Positions 1 to 9,837 of a stretch of DNA of 64,000 nucleotides are shown piece by piece. The notes beneath the pieces are model-generated. The model ran no database searches. It was not told the DNA's origin and saw only the letters and a program-made list of their open reading frames with translations. The position numbers were made by a program, and so were the translations under genes. Source of the DNA: Cricetomys ansorgei (taxonomy: Eukaryota > Chordata > Mammalia > Rodentia > Nesomyidae); the NCBI GenBank assembly GCA_026225945.1, contig JAMJFZ010001228.1:2802501-2866500 (forward strand), written 5' to 3'. Position 1 is the stretch's first letter; every line of letters begins with the position of its first letter.

Positions 1-369
1 AAAGACAGGGACAGGATAGAGGAGAAAAGGGAGAGGGAAGAAAAGGGGCAAGGAATAAGGGACAAAGAATATTTGTCCTGGAGGGACAAAGGACTGCCTC
101 TAGATAGAATAGAGACAGATGTGTCCTGCAGTTGGCAAATGGCAGACTTTAAAGGGTCCTAGGCAGGAAGGAAAGAAGAGTTGGGGTGGCTGTCTCTGAT
201 TGACTGAGAGGAGAACAAAGGAGAGGAGGTGTGGACTTTTGGGGAGGTGTTGTGGAGGAGTTTCCAGGATACAGGCCTTTGTGTGTGTTAGGCTGGGATA
301 TAACTTATGTCTGGCTGCTCTGTTGTGACCCAACACCATCTTGGGGCTATGTAAGGGGGGTATTAACAC

Positions 370-440
370 CCACAGGTTGTCCTCTGACTTCCACAAGAGT
401 TGGCATACACATACACAGAGGGAAAAATAACTAAATGAAA
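370..440 (+). repeat. B2/B3-type SINE 3' fragment
   Basis: The stretch GGTTGTCCTCTGACTTCCAC followed by a short AT-rich tail is a tRNA-derived SINE 3' end. Bases 1-370 and 446-760 hold nothing else recognisable beyond an A-rich tail near 520-540. Confidence 0.55.
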
Positions 441-766
441 TTTCAAAAGCTAAGGTGGAGAGTGAATCCTAGTACTGTAAATTCTGGCTTCCATCAGGTA
501 CACATTTACACATATACAAAAAGAAAAAGAAAAAAAAAAGAAATACAACCAAAACACAAACACTCTGCCTCCATCAGGGCCATAATTTAGACACTGTGTA
601 ATAATGAGATTTAAATTACTTATGGAAGAAAAGGAGAAGACTGAAGACAGAGTTCAGAGAATCTTACACATGTGTTGAGATTAAGAAAACTATAGGCCAA
701 TGTGTGTGGGGGTGGGAACATTAGCTGATACTTGAATGAGACTTCTCCTCAGCATTCATTTAAAAC

Positions 767-898
767 ATTTTTTAAACATTTATTTGTGTGTGCCTTGGTC
801 CATCTATGGAGGTCAGAAGACAACTTGTAAGAGTCAGTTCTTTCACTGACCTGGTAGCGAGTACCTTTACCTACTAAGCCATCTTGTTGGCCCCTCCC
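767..898 (-). repeat. B2/B3 SINE
   Basis: It reads from GAGGTCAGAAGACAACTTGT to a terminal GCCATCTTGTTGGCCC, the reverse complement of a SINE promoter head. Confidence 0.7.
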
Positions 899-999
899 TA
901 CCATTTCTAAAGGTCTACAATGCAATCTCTGTGACCACAAGACCAACAGGCCAGCCTGTTTGCCTTCCTCCCTTTCTCCATTCCTCCCTTAATTATTTA

Positions 1000-1366
1000 T
1001 TGTGACAACTAATCTTGTCAACTTGACACACTTGGGAAGTGGGATCCTCAACTAAAGTACTATCACCACCAGACTGGCCTGCGGGGCATTTTCCTGATTG
1101 CTAATTTGTGTAGGAGGGCCCAGCCCACTGTGAGTGGTGCCATCCTTACACAGGTGGACCTGTGCTGTGTGAGCCTGGGAGCAAGCCAGTAAGCAGCAGT
1201 CCTCTATAGTGTGCTTCCATTGCTGCCTCCAGGTTCCTGCCTTGAGTTCCTGCCTTGTCTTCCCTCCATGATAAACTGTAACCCATAAACTGAAATAAAC
1301 TCCCTGCCTCCCAAGATGCTTTTGGTAAGAATGCTTTATCACAACAACATAATAGCAAACCAGGAT
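1000..1366 (+). repeat. High-copy rodent repeat (family name uncertain)
   Basis: It contains TTGTCAACTTGACACA near the left end and ends with CCAAGATGCTTTTGGT then TTATCACAACAACATA. Related copies lie at 16062, 53925, 54965 and 55745. I know the sequence as a common muroid interspersed repeat but do not assign its class. Confidence 0.65.
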
Positions 1367-1368
1367 AT

Positions 1369-1374
<6 letters not shown>

Positions 1375-1403
<29 letters not shown>

Positions 1404-1419
1404 TTTCATTCATTCATTA
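1375..1419. repeat. (TTTA)n/(CATT)n microsatellite
   Basis: About seven TTTA units followed by three CATT units, directly abutting an antisense B1. Confidence 0.95.
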
Positions 1420-1424
1420 TTTTT

Positions 1425-1525
1425 AAGATAGGGTCTTGCTACATTATACTAGCTCCAAACTCCTGGAATCCTCCTGCTTCTCTCCTTAGGAGGTAATACA
1501 GACCATGGTGCTCAACTTTCCAGCA
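1425..1525 (-). repeat. Degenerate B1 SINE
   Basis: AAGATAGGGTCTTGCTACAT and CCTCCTGCTTCTC match the reverse complement of a 7SL-derived B1. Confidence 0.6.
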
Positions 1526-1565
1526 CTTTAGGGTTTTGAGACAAACCCTAAAATACAAATCACAG

Positions 1566-1700
1566 AGACAAGGCACACATCTGTAATCTCAGCACTTCAG
1601 AAGTTGAAACAAGAGGATCAGGAGTTCCGAGGACAGAATTAGCTAGATAGTGAGTTTGGGGCTACCCTGGATATAAAAGATATAAAAACAACAAAAAGAA
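1566..1700 (+). repeat. B1 SINE
   Basis: CACATCTGTAATCTCAGCAC through AGTGAGTTTGGGGCTACCCT follows the B1 order, ending in an A-rich tail that runs into a purine tract. Confidence 0.7.
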
Positions 1701-1812
1701 CAAGAAGGGGAAGAAGGAGGAGGGGAAGAAAGAAATAAAGAAGAGGAGAAAGGAGGCAATGAAGAAGAGGAGGGAGTAAGAGGAGAAGAAAGGATAGAAG
1801 GAGAAAGAGGCC
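1701..1812. repeat. Purine-rich (GAA/GGA) tract
   Basis: Nearly all purine on the plus strand, probably grown from the B1 A-tail. Confidence 0.85.
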
Positions 1813-1879
1813 GCAGCATAGAAGTCTTCTGTTACCCAGTTCCCAATGGCTACAGCATTTAAACATAAGAATTACCAGA

Positions 1880-2090
1880 AAGGGGCTGGAGAGATGACAG
1901 CTCAGTGGTTAAGAGCACATATTACTCCTACAGAGAACCCAAGTTTACTTCCCAGAACCCACAATGAATGGCTTACAACCACCCATGACTCCAGCTCCAG
2001 GCAATCTTTTGGACCAAGGGCACTGCACTCATGTGCATACATCCACACACAGATACACATATAGCCACACAATAATAAAAATATACTTCC
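1880..2090 (+). repeat. B3/B2 SINE
   Basis: Starts GGGGCTGGAGAGATGACAGC with a recognisable Pol III A-box region and ends in an AATAAAAATA tail. Confidence 0.85.
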
Positions 2091-2109
2091 AGTTGGAGCA
2101 GCAAGCAGG

Positions 2110-3190
2110 AAGGAGCAGGGTCTTCAGACATCCTGACCTCTGTTGATTCTACAGGCAATGGGTATTAGTTAGGAGGTCATGCACCACCAGGGCTGGAGCC
2201 ATGAACACTTCTTGTCAACTGCTGGGCAGGCCACAGCAGAACCAGAGTCCAAGAAGGTATGTTCTGTGACACACTCTGTCTGCCTGGCAACGCAGAGTAC
2301 CTGGAACCTTCAGAGATTGCCTACCCAAATGTGGAGTCTTTACAGGAACCCAGAGTGGAAGGAGGCATTGCCACCAATCCTGGAGCCAGCTTCTGGGTGA
2401 CATTGGTGAGCTGAGGCTGAGCCAAGGAGGCTGCTCTGGCCACTGTCTAACATTAGAGCTTAGCAAGATACAAGTTGGAAAGTTCATCATGGGCAATGTG
2501 CTGACCCGAAGTAGATGTGAAGACCCTACTGCTGAAAACTCCATGTGCTTTGAAGAAATCCTTCTGGAACTGAACTGAAGCTTCCTCCCTGCTGGCTAGC
2601 TTTCAAAGTACCCAATGTGCTCTGCAAAATCGGGGGGAGAAAAGTCATCAACAGGCTTACTCAACTATGGACCCTATGTGCTACAAAACAGACCTGCCAG
2701 GCAATAGGCCCACTGAAGTAATAGTGGCATGACTAGTAAGGGGGAAACCAACGACTCCAGTTGCATTTGAGGCTGTTGCCACCAGAGCAGAACCACATGT
2801 TACTGTGAAGCTGTTCATCAGCCTTTGGCTGGGGACCCAGGCACTACCAAGAAGATCCTATTGTTGTCTTAAATGGGGTAGGGCTCCTGAGGCCCTACTC
2901 CATCAGGAGAAAAAACAGCAGAGGAAGGCTGCCAGGGGAAAAGGAGTCACTGTCATTAGTAATGTAGCAACTGACAAGTTACTCTTGAATAAGTAGACAT
3001 CTTCAGTGGCTCACAGAGCAAAAACAAATAAAATATGACAGTGGAATAGGGACTTGCTGGAAGAATGGGTGGGAAGGTGGGTTGGTGGGGGGTGGCAGAG
3101 AATAAGAGGAGGTAGAGGATGAGAGTGACCAGAATATATTATAATATAAATATATATAAAATGAGCAAAGAATAAATTATTTAAAAAATA
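2110..3190 (+). mobile_element. L1 (Lx-like) 3'UTR fragment
   Basis: Non-coding sequence carries GGCAATAGGCCCACTGAAGT and, at 3050-3120, the G-rich tract typical of rodent L1 3' ends. It closes with AAAGAATAAATTATTTAAAA. The ORF2 part is absent, so this is a 5'-truncated copy; the left border is approximate. Confidence 0.6.
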
Positions 3191-3642
3191 TCACCCAGAA
3201 AAATTAAATTTGAGGGAAAAGACAACAGGTGAGAGAGTAAAGTGACAGTGATTCACCCAAACATTCACTCGCTCAATGGTGCTTTCTTCCAGGGACCTGC
3301 TGCAGATGCATCACTCTGGTTAGCTGACGCTAACCCATCAGTCCCCAAATCCCAAGAGCCAATGATCGCCTGTGAGACATGAGCACAGAGCAACCAAAAT
3401 ACACTGAATCCACCTGTTCTGCCCGTTCTATTTAGATAATCATCTGAAGCTTGAGTTTTACTTCCATGGTCTCAATTATTTCATCCAGAAAATTGCTGAA
3501 GATCTTTGTAAACTATGATAGCAAAAGCAGAAAGCTACAGATACGGATAATAAACAGTCAAGATCAGCCAGGCTAATTGACTATATTGACAGGCTACTTC
3601 AGTAAGTTCTTTCTAAAAGTTCCTCAGAAATCCACATCAGGG
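3191..3642. other. Unassigned intergenic sequence
   Basis: No open frame, repeat or RNA gene was recognised; moderately AT-rich single-copy-like DNA. Confidence 0.5.
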
Positions 3643-3649
3643 GTGTGTG

Positions 3650-3681
<32 letters not shown>

Positions 3682-3684
3682 CGC
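3643..3684. repeat. (GT)n microsatellite
   Basis: About 20 GT units with GC interruptions. Confidence 0.97.
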
Positions 3685-3739
3685 GGAATGCATGTACACA
3701 AGAAGTCAGTACCAACTGTCATTCCTTAGGTACTGCCCA

Positions 3740-4065
3740 GCTTGATTTTTAAATTTTTTATTGTGTGTTCATGTGGACAGGCACACACAAGCCAGAGTGT
3801 GTGTGGTGACCAGAGAACAACCCTCAGAAGTTGTTATCCCCCCCTTTAACAAGACTGCTTGTTAAAGCAGTCTCTCTCATTTCTAATGCTGTGCTGCATA
3901 GTTTAGACTAAATAGCCAGCCAGCTTCCTGGTAATTCTTCTGTCTCCACCTCCCACCTCACCACAGGAGTGCTGGGATTACAGAGGCATATCGCCACAAC
4001 TGGCTGTTTTACATGGGTTCTTGGAATCAAAATCCCTGGTTATCAGACTTGTACAGCAAGCTGAG
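3740..4065 (-). repeat. B4-type composite SINE
   Basis: The antisense cues GTGTGTGTGGTGACCAGAGA, GTGCTGGGATTACAGAGG and TACAGCAAGCTGAGTCAACT mark a tRNA/7SL composite. Its end is replaced by a second copy. Confidence 0.6.
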
Positions 4066-4087
4066 TCAACTCCCTGGCCCCACAACT

Positions 4088-4265
4088 TGTTTTTTGAGGC
4101 AGGGTGTTCCACTGGCCTGGACCTTACCAATTGGGCCAGTAAGCCCCAGGTTCTCCTGTCTCCACCACCACCATACATGGCCATTTTACATCAGCTCTGG
4201 AGATCACACTCAGACCCTTACTCTTGCAAGGCAAGCACTTTACTGACTGAGACATCTCCCCAGCC
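4088..4265 (-). repeat. Second B4-type SINE, tandem to the first
   Basis: TTTTTTGAGGCAGGGTGTTC through GACATCTCCCCAGCCT, a fresh head-to-tail copy in the same orientation. The following 4266-4680 holds no recognisable feature. Confidence 0.65.
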
Positions 4266-4682
4266 TCCACATCCTTTGTGTGTCTTTTACCCTGCCAACC
4301 AGCATTAATTTTAGCATAAGAATTTCTGGTGGCCTCAAGTGAAAAACACAGCTGTCTGCTATTTAAATTAACATAATACAGAAGTCTCAGAACTGAGCAG
4401 AAAGACAGCTAACCTTCATTTTAGATTCAGGGTAACACCAGACTAATTTTAAGAATGTGAACAGGATAAAGTGGAACTCTGTAAAGGGATTTTTTTTTTT
4501 AATTGAGATTAAGAGATTTAGAGAATAATTCTTTTAACCTGAAACAGGAATGGATACTGACTAACCAAAAGCCAGAGTCCTCAGACGTGAGCTCACGGAC
4601 AGGAAGCTACTCCAGAAGCACACACACAATGCGAGTATACTTAAGACCTCAATTTAGGAGTCACAGTTAGGAATGTTCTATA

Positions 4683-4905
4683 TTTTTTGAAGCAGGTCTT
4701 ATTACCCACGCTGACTTTAAATTAGCTATATAGCCATGCATGACTTTGAACTCTTGATCCTCCTGCCTCTACCTCCTGAGTGCTGGGAATACAAGTCTGC
4801 ACTACTTCGCTTGGTTTATGCAGGCTGGGATGGAGCCCAGGGATTCATGTGTGCCAGGAAAGCACTCTACCAACCGAGAGGAACTCCCATACCAACTACG
4901 AGGAA
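4683..4905 (-). repeat. ID-B1 composite SINE
   Basis: An antisense B1 (TTGATCCTCCTGCCTCTACC) joined to an antisense ID head (GGAAAGCACTCTACCAACCG). Confidence 0.75.
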
Positions 4906-5133
4906 TTTCCAGCCCCATAAGTTAATAATGATAGACAAAAAAAATATCAACTGTCATCTTTTAAGCAGTTTCCCTTGCCTTTCTTAAAAATTTTAATCAT
5001 TTAAATTTACTCAGGAAAAGTAAGATTGCTTAAGGAAGCAGCACCCAATTTTAGAGTAATTTGGCACATTTATATGCGAAAAAATACAAAATTGCTTGAT
5101 ACATCTTTAATACACAAAAACATATACAAACAT

Positions 5134-5139
5134 TTTATT
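5134..5139 (-). terminator. Candidate distal polyadenylation signal of Slc35f5
   Basis: The minus strand reads GAATAAAATG. It is the most distal AATAAA before clearly intergenic repeat sequence, giving a 3'UTR of about 4.6 kb. The 6014-6019 and 6330-6335 motifs are alternatives. Confidence 0.4.
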
Positions 5140-6049
5140 CTAATAATATTCTTTATCACTTCAATTTTAACCATTCCATTATGAAAATTTCTTAATTGAA
5201 GAGAGAATATTCCTTTAAAACTCTAAATTAAACAGAGCTTTCTCAGCTAGTTTATAGCCACACAGCCTTTAGAAATATGTGATTTTCCAGTTTACATTTC
5301 TTCCCCTCTAAAACTGTTACAGCTTGTCACATTTTTAAGATACAAGGCACCAAACATCAGGGAGGGATCACACAGTGCAGTGCTCTCAGACCAGATGTTT
5401 CTCAAACATCTGTCCTCTAAAGCACTACCAACTTTGTATGAACATACTTGTTACATCAACTAACATTTCTTCTGTGTGGTTATTTTGCAATCTACAAAAC
5501 TCAAAACTATCTGCACCCACTGCAGGCAATGCAGGTTAATGTCTGCCTGTCAGAAATGTTCATCTACATAGTAAGTGATTTCTTAGAAACAAAGTATTAC
5601 TCAGACTGAATGAGTATGTTTAAACAGAGTCCCCAGAAGGATTTTGTTCCTTGATTAATTCCAGTGATTTCATGAACTGAACTGATACGTAAGGCATGTT
5701 GGTCCTTCAGAATGACCAGACTGCACGCAACCTACATGGAACATCCTCCATTTTGAAAATGAAGAAAGCAGACATGAGGAAAATGTACTTAGAGTTTCAA
5801 AGAACTGAAACTGCTATTGTTCAGATTAGGCACTGAAACACTTCTACAAAGAACTTGCCAGATTGTCTCCTCGCTGTAGAATGTTCCATTAGACTAAAAA
5901 ACAAAAGGATACAGAAAATGATTATCGTTTACATCATTTTAATTTTCCATGGCATAGAGTCTGAAAAGCAAATTATCTTAATGTTGAAATACTCATTATA
6001 TACAATATATATATTTATTAACCAGATACTTGAACTTGAGAAGAATTCA

Positions 6050-6247
6050 GAAAGGGTCAGCAAGATGGCTCAATGGGAAAAGGTGCTTGCCACTGAGTCT
6101 GAGGACCGGAGTTCAGTTCCTAGGACCCACATGTGGAAGGAGATCCAGCTCCCTCAAGAAAGACTCTGACCTCCACATACATGCTGCGACAATACACATG
6201 TGCACGTGTTCACAAGTATACACACACGCACACAAGTACATAAATGT
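6050..6247 (+). repeat. B2-like SINE within the probable 3'UTR
   Basis: GGTCAGCAAGATGGCTCAAT, a CACATGTGGAAGGAGATCC middle and CTCTGACCTCCACATACATG; antisense to Slc35f5. Confidence 0.7.
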
Positions 6248-6584
6248 TATATAAGTATCTCAGGACAAGTTCCGTGGCAATGGCAGGTTGACACCAACAC
6301 TACTTAAGAACTGTGAGCCAGCATTCAGTTTTATTCCTGGCATATTTTACTGTTACCCTGTAGTGACAAAGCCTCTTCTATTCTATGCTACTTGATGGCA
6401 CTCCACCTTCTCCAGTCTTCACTATCTCAACTTTCTCTGGCTCTCATTTTTCCAAGTACTGAAACACTGCCTGGGTGGAGGTGGGCCTGAATGTGACTCT
6501 GAGAATGACAAGCATGTCACAGAAAGATGATTCATAATAATGCAACGGCACTGAGAAGCTTTAAATAACTATGTTTACAGTTGT

Positions 6585-6848
6585 TTATAATTTAAAGATT
6601 CTATTTCTTTCTCTCTCTCTGTCTCTCTCTGTGTGTGTGTGTGGGTGCGTGCGCGTGTGTGTGTGTGTCTCTATCTGTGGGTATGTACACAGGACTGCAG
6701 TGCCTGAGGTCAGAAAGGTCATGCATTGCCTGCAGCTGGTGTTACAGGCAGTTGTGAGATGCCTGATATGTATGTTAGCAACCAAGCTCAGATCCTCTGC
6801 AAGAGTCGCAAGCACTCTTAGAAGCAACGGCGCCATCTCTCCAGCCTG
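6585..6848 (-). repeat. B3 SINE with CT/GT microsatellite
   Basis: It ends GCCATCTCTCCAGCCTGGTT, and its tail side has expanded into CT and GT repeats at 6605-6670. Confidence 0.75.
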
Positions 6849-7306
6849 GTTGGTTTTTATTTAAAGATGGAACACCTGTTCTGTACGCCTCACTAAAAAG
6901 ACAGCAGACAATAAATGGCTATTTTTTTAGAAGGAATAAATTACATGAACAAAGATTAAAACAAACAACAGCAATTAACTCTCGGGTGGCCATGAAGAAA
7001 TACAGCTAAGTGTTTCAGTCACAAAGAGTGAGGAAGCAGCAGAAAGCAGGAGTCTGGTACAATTGCATAGCATGTCCGTGATGCAGTCAGATAGCTTCCT
7101 GGGTTTTACACAACAGAAAAATCTACAAGTTTATTCTCTGAACACAGTAGTTAGAGAAGTTCTAGAGAAAAATATCGGGAAGAATTATGGCAGCATAGTC
7201 ATTTCTTATATAGTCATAAAATATAAACACAGAATATAGATCTATCCAAAATTAAGCAGTAGCTATACAGAAGTGGTGGGAATTTTCTATTTGTTTCTAT
7301 TTGTTT

Positions 7307-7441
7307 GTTTTTTTTCCTTTCAGATGTGGTCTCGTGTAGCCCAGGCTGGCCTCAAACTCATTATGTGGTAGAAGATGACCTTGAACTCTTCCTGCTTCTG
7401 CATCCTAAACACTAGGTTTATGGATATGCCACCATACCCCT
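7307..7441 (-). repeat. B1 SINE
   Basis: GTAGCCCAGGCTGGCCTCAA and CTTCCTGCTTCTGCATCC identify a degenerate antisense B1. Confidence 0.8.
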
Positions 7442-7739
7442 TCAGATGACAAAGAGGCCAGAAAGACATGGAACTGGAAAGCAAGAGTGTGGTCTGGGAG
7501 CAGAGATCCTGATTTATCTTAGTGAAAAGCTTTGCCAACTGGAGATGCCTAAAGATGGACAAACAATAGAAACAAGAACATCATCTGTAAAAAGGCATGT
7601 AAGTCCACCCCTTCCTGAGGATCTATAGGAAGTTAGAGCTGAGGAAAGGAGAAACACTTTCTTCAGTGCTGTAGCCACTGGTAAGTTGCTCATAGTCCTA
7701 TAAAAATAACTTCTCACTCATGTTCCGGTAAGGAACCCC

Positions 7740-7743
<4 letters not shown>

Positions 7744-7784
<41 letters not shown>
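7744..7784. repeat. (CA)n microsatellite
   Basis: About 20 uninterrupted CA units; read as (UG)n in the Slc35f5 mRNA. Confidence 0.97.
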
Positions 7785-7786
<2 letters not shown>

Positions 7787-8759
7787 CAGAGGGGCTCGGG
7801 GCAGTGAAAGTAGAGGGACAAACAGTTTGGAAGAGGACAAGGCTCAGCAGGAGTGGAGAGAGACAAACAAGGGTAATAGGGATGGACATGATACAAATGC
7901 CTTATATACACATGTATGGAAATGCCAACATGAAATGCACTATTATGTGTAACTAATACCTGCTAATAAAAGTCTTAAAAAACAATTAGTCACTTATTTG
8001 TTTTTACAGTACCTAGGCGTAAGTCTACAAGCTAGGTACCCACACGTTCTTGGCTGTATTGTAGATGAGTCTCATTAAAGTAATTTCCTTGCGGTGAGCA
8101 GAGTGGGCAGGGCAGGGCAGGGGAACACTGCTTTGTATAGCCTTGTAGAGCTAGAGTTCAGACTGTGTCCAAAGACACAACCACAGAAAACCAAAGTAGC
8201 TTTAGAGAGAATTTACTACCCAGATAATAATTAAGCCTCAAGGCCCCAGTGATTGTTAGAAGCTGGCAGGAGCTGCAGGATATTTCGGGTGGGGAGGGGA
8301 AATCCAGGCACAATCAGGAAACATTCCAGCAGAAACTATCCAGGGATATCCCAGAGGTAAGGGCTGGGATCCCCAGCATTCCAGTAACTTACTGTAGCTT
8401 CCTACTCTAAATAAATATTTTGCTTTTGTACCTACCAAAGATATGCTGGGCTTATTCCAAGATTCATTAGTAAATTAATAACTGTCATATATTTTCTTGG
8501 TCCTCCAAAAATACAAAGGGCAATAATTCTTAAAAATGTTAAATAGGAAAAAGATTCTGGAACATTAACTCAAGAAGCAGTTGGAAAATAAAGGTTCACA
8601 TTGCCAGTCACATAAAACACACACACACACACTGTGGGGAGAGGAAGAGAAGATGTGATAGACTCTAAAATATTTTATTTTTTTCTTAGTTTTATAATAT
8701 GAGAAAAATATTTTTCTAAGGTCCATCATTAGGTAAAATGACTTAGCATGAAGAATGGG

Positions 8760-9060
8760 GGAAGAGGCTGGAGAGACGACTCAGCTGGGAAAGTGTTTGC
8801 TGTGCAAGCATGAGGACCTGCGCTCAGATCCCGCAGAAAGCCAACTGCAGCAGCACATGCCTGTAATCTCAGTGCTGGGGGTGGAGGCAGGGAACTGGGA
8901 TTCACTAGCCAGCCACTCTAGCTTCACTGAGCTCCAGATTTGGTGAGAGACTGTCTCAAACATAAGATTGAGAATAATAAAGGAAGAGAACAGATGTCAA
9001 CCTCTGGCCAGAGGCCACATACATGAACACATGAACACGTGCATGCACATGGAAACAGAG
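8760..9060 (+). repeat. B4-type composite SINE
   Basis: A GAGGCTGGAGAGACGACTCA head, a B1-like centre (CACATGCCTGTAATCTCAGT) and a CTCTGGCCAGAGGCCACATA tail; followed by (GA)n to 9078. Confidence 0.75.
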
Positions 9061-9139
9061 AGAGAGAGAGAGAGAAAGACAGATAGACAGACAGAGACAG
9101 AGAAGGAATGGGTTAAAACTCACTGACCATCTAATCTGA

Positions 9140-9325
9140 GGAAGGCACTATCGTGATACTTTGAACTCAATACCTGTAAGATCATTCTATCATGATGTCA
9201 CTCCACAAACAAGGAAACAGAGGCTCAAAGAGGCCAAGAAGCTCCCAATGTGTCACACAGCCAGCCATGAAAGAACCTGGAGACCTGGAACCCCAGTGGT
9301 TTGACTCCAAAAGCTGTAGCACCTT
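9140..9325 (+). repeat. MIR SINE relic
   Basis: AAGGAAACAGAGGCTCAAAG, TCACACAGCCAGCCATGAAA and GGAACCCCAGTGGTTTGACT follow the MIR core order, so this part of the UTR predates rodents. Confidence 0.7.
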
Positions 9326-9362
9326 TGGGAATCTCAAGCAACTCATTCTAGAAAATCTCCTG

Positions 9363-9500
9363 CAGAGGCAGGGTGTGGTGTTATGCACCTTCAATCCCAA
9401 CACCCTGGGTATAAGAGGCAGGTGGATCTCTGTGGGTTTGGGCTATTCTGGTCTACATATCAAGTTCCAGCCCAGCCAGGGCTATAGTGAGATCTTTTCT
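9363..9500 (+). repeat. B1 SINE in the 3'UTR
   Basis: GGCAGGGTGTGGTGTTATGC through GGCAGGTGGATCTCTGTGGG; its A-tail side passes into the purine tract. Confidence 0.8.
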
Positions 9501-9502
9501 TG

Positions 9503-9679
9503 AGTGAGAGAGAAAGAGAGAAAAGAGAGGAAGGGAGGGAAGGAGGGAAGAAGGGAGAGATGGAGGGAGGGAGGGAGGGAGGGAAGGAGGGAGGAAAGAA
9601 GGAAGAAAGGAAGGAAGGAAGGAAGGAAGGAAGGAAGGAAGGAAGGAAGGAAGGAAGGAAGGAAGGAAGGAAGGAAGGA
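9503..9679. repeat. Long purine tract with (GGAA)n core
   Basis: About 175 bases of almost pure A/G, with a near-perfect GGAA array at about 9600-9678. In the Slc35f5 mRNA this is a (CCUU)n pyrimidine tract starting 82 bases after the stop codon. Confidence 0.97.
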
Positions 9680-9761
9680 CCAACCCACATTTGAATATCC
9701 CAAGAATAAGAATGCCATGAGACACTGGTGCTGGCTCACATACACACCTGGACCACAGCAG

Positions 9762-9837
9762 CTAAGTAGCTCCATCCTCCTGAGAAACACTGTGCATAGA
9801 AATGAGGCTCTCACACTGTTCACTGTCTTCTGGGACT
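9762..9837 (-). CDS. Slc35f5: Slc35f5 exon 15, C-terminus and stop
   Basis: After acceptor CTTTAG the frame reads [20 protein letters not shown] and then EDGAT before the TAG at 9762-9764. This is the conserved acidic, serine-containing cytosolic tail. The same exon continues as the 3'UTR. Confidence 0.95.

Larger units (their letters stand above)
5115..9761 (-). other. Slc35f5: Probable Slc35f5 3'UTR
   Basis: No splice site or other gene intervenes between the stop codon and a cluster of minus-strand AATAAA motifs. Candidates are at about 8674, 6855, 6330-6335, 6014-6019 and 5134-5139. Low-repeat AT-rich sequence at about 5100-6045 suits a distal UTR. The upstream half carries SINEs, a MIR, a CA/TG tract and a long pyrimidine tract (as read in the mRNA). 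The true end is not determinable here. Confidence 0.5.
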
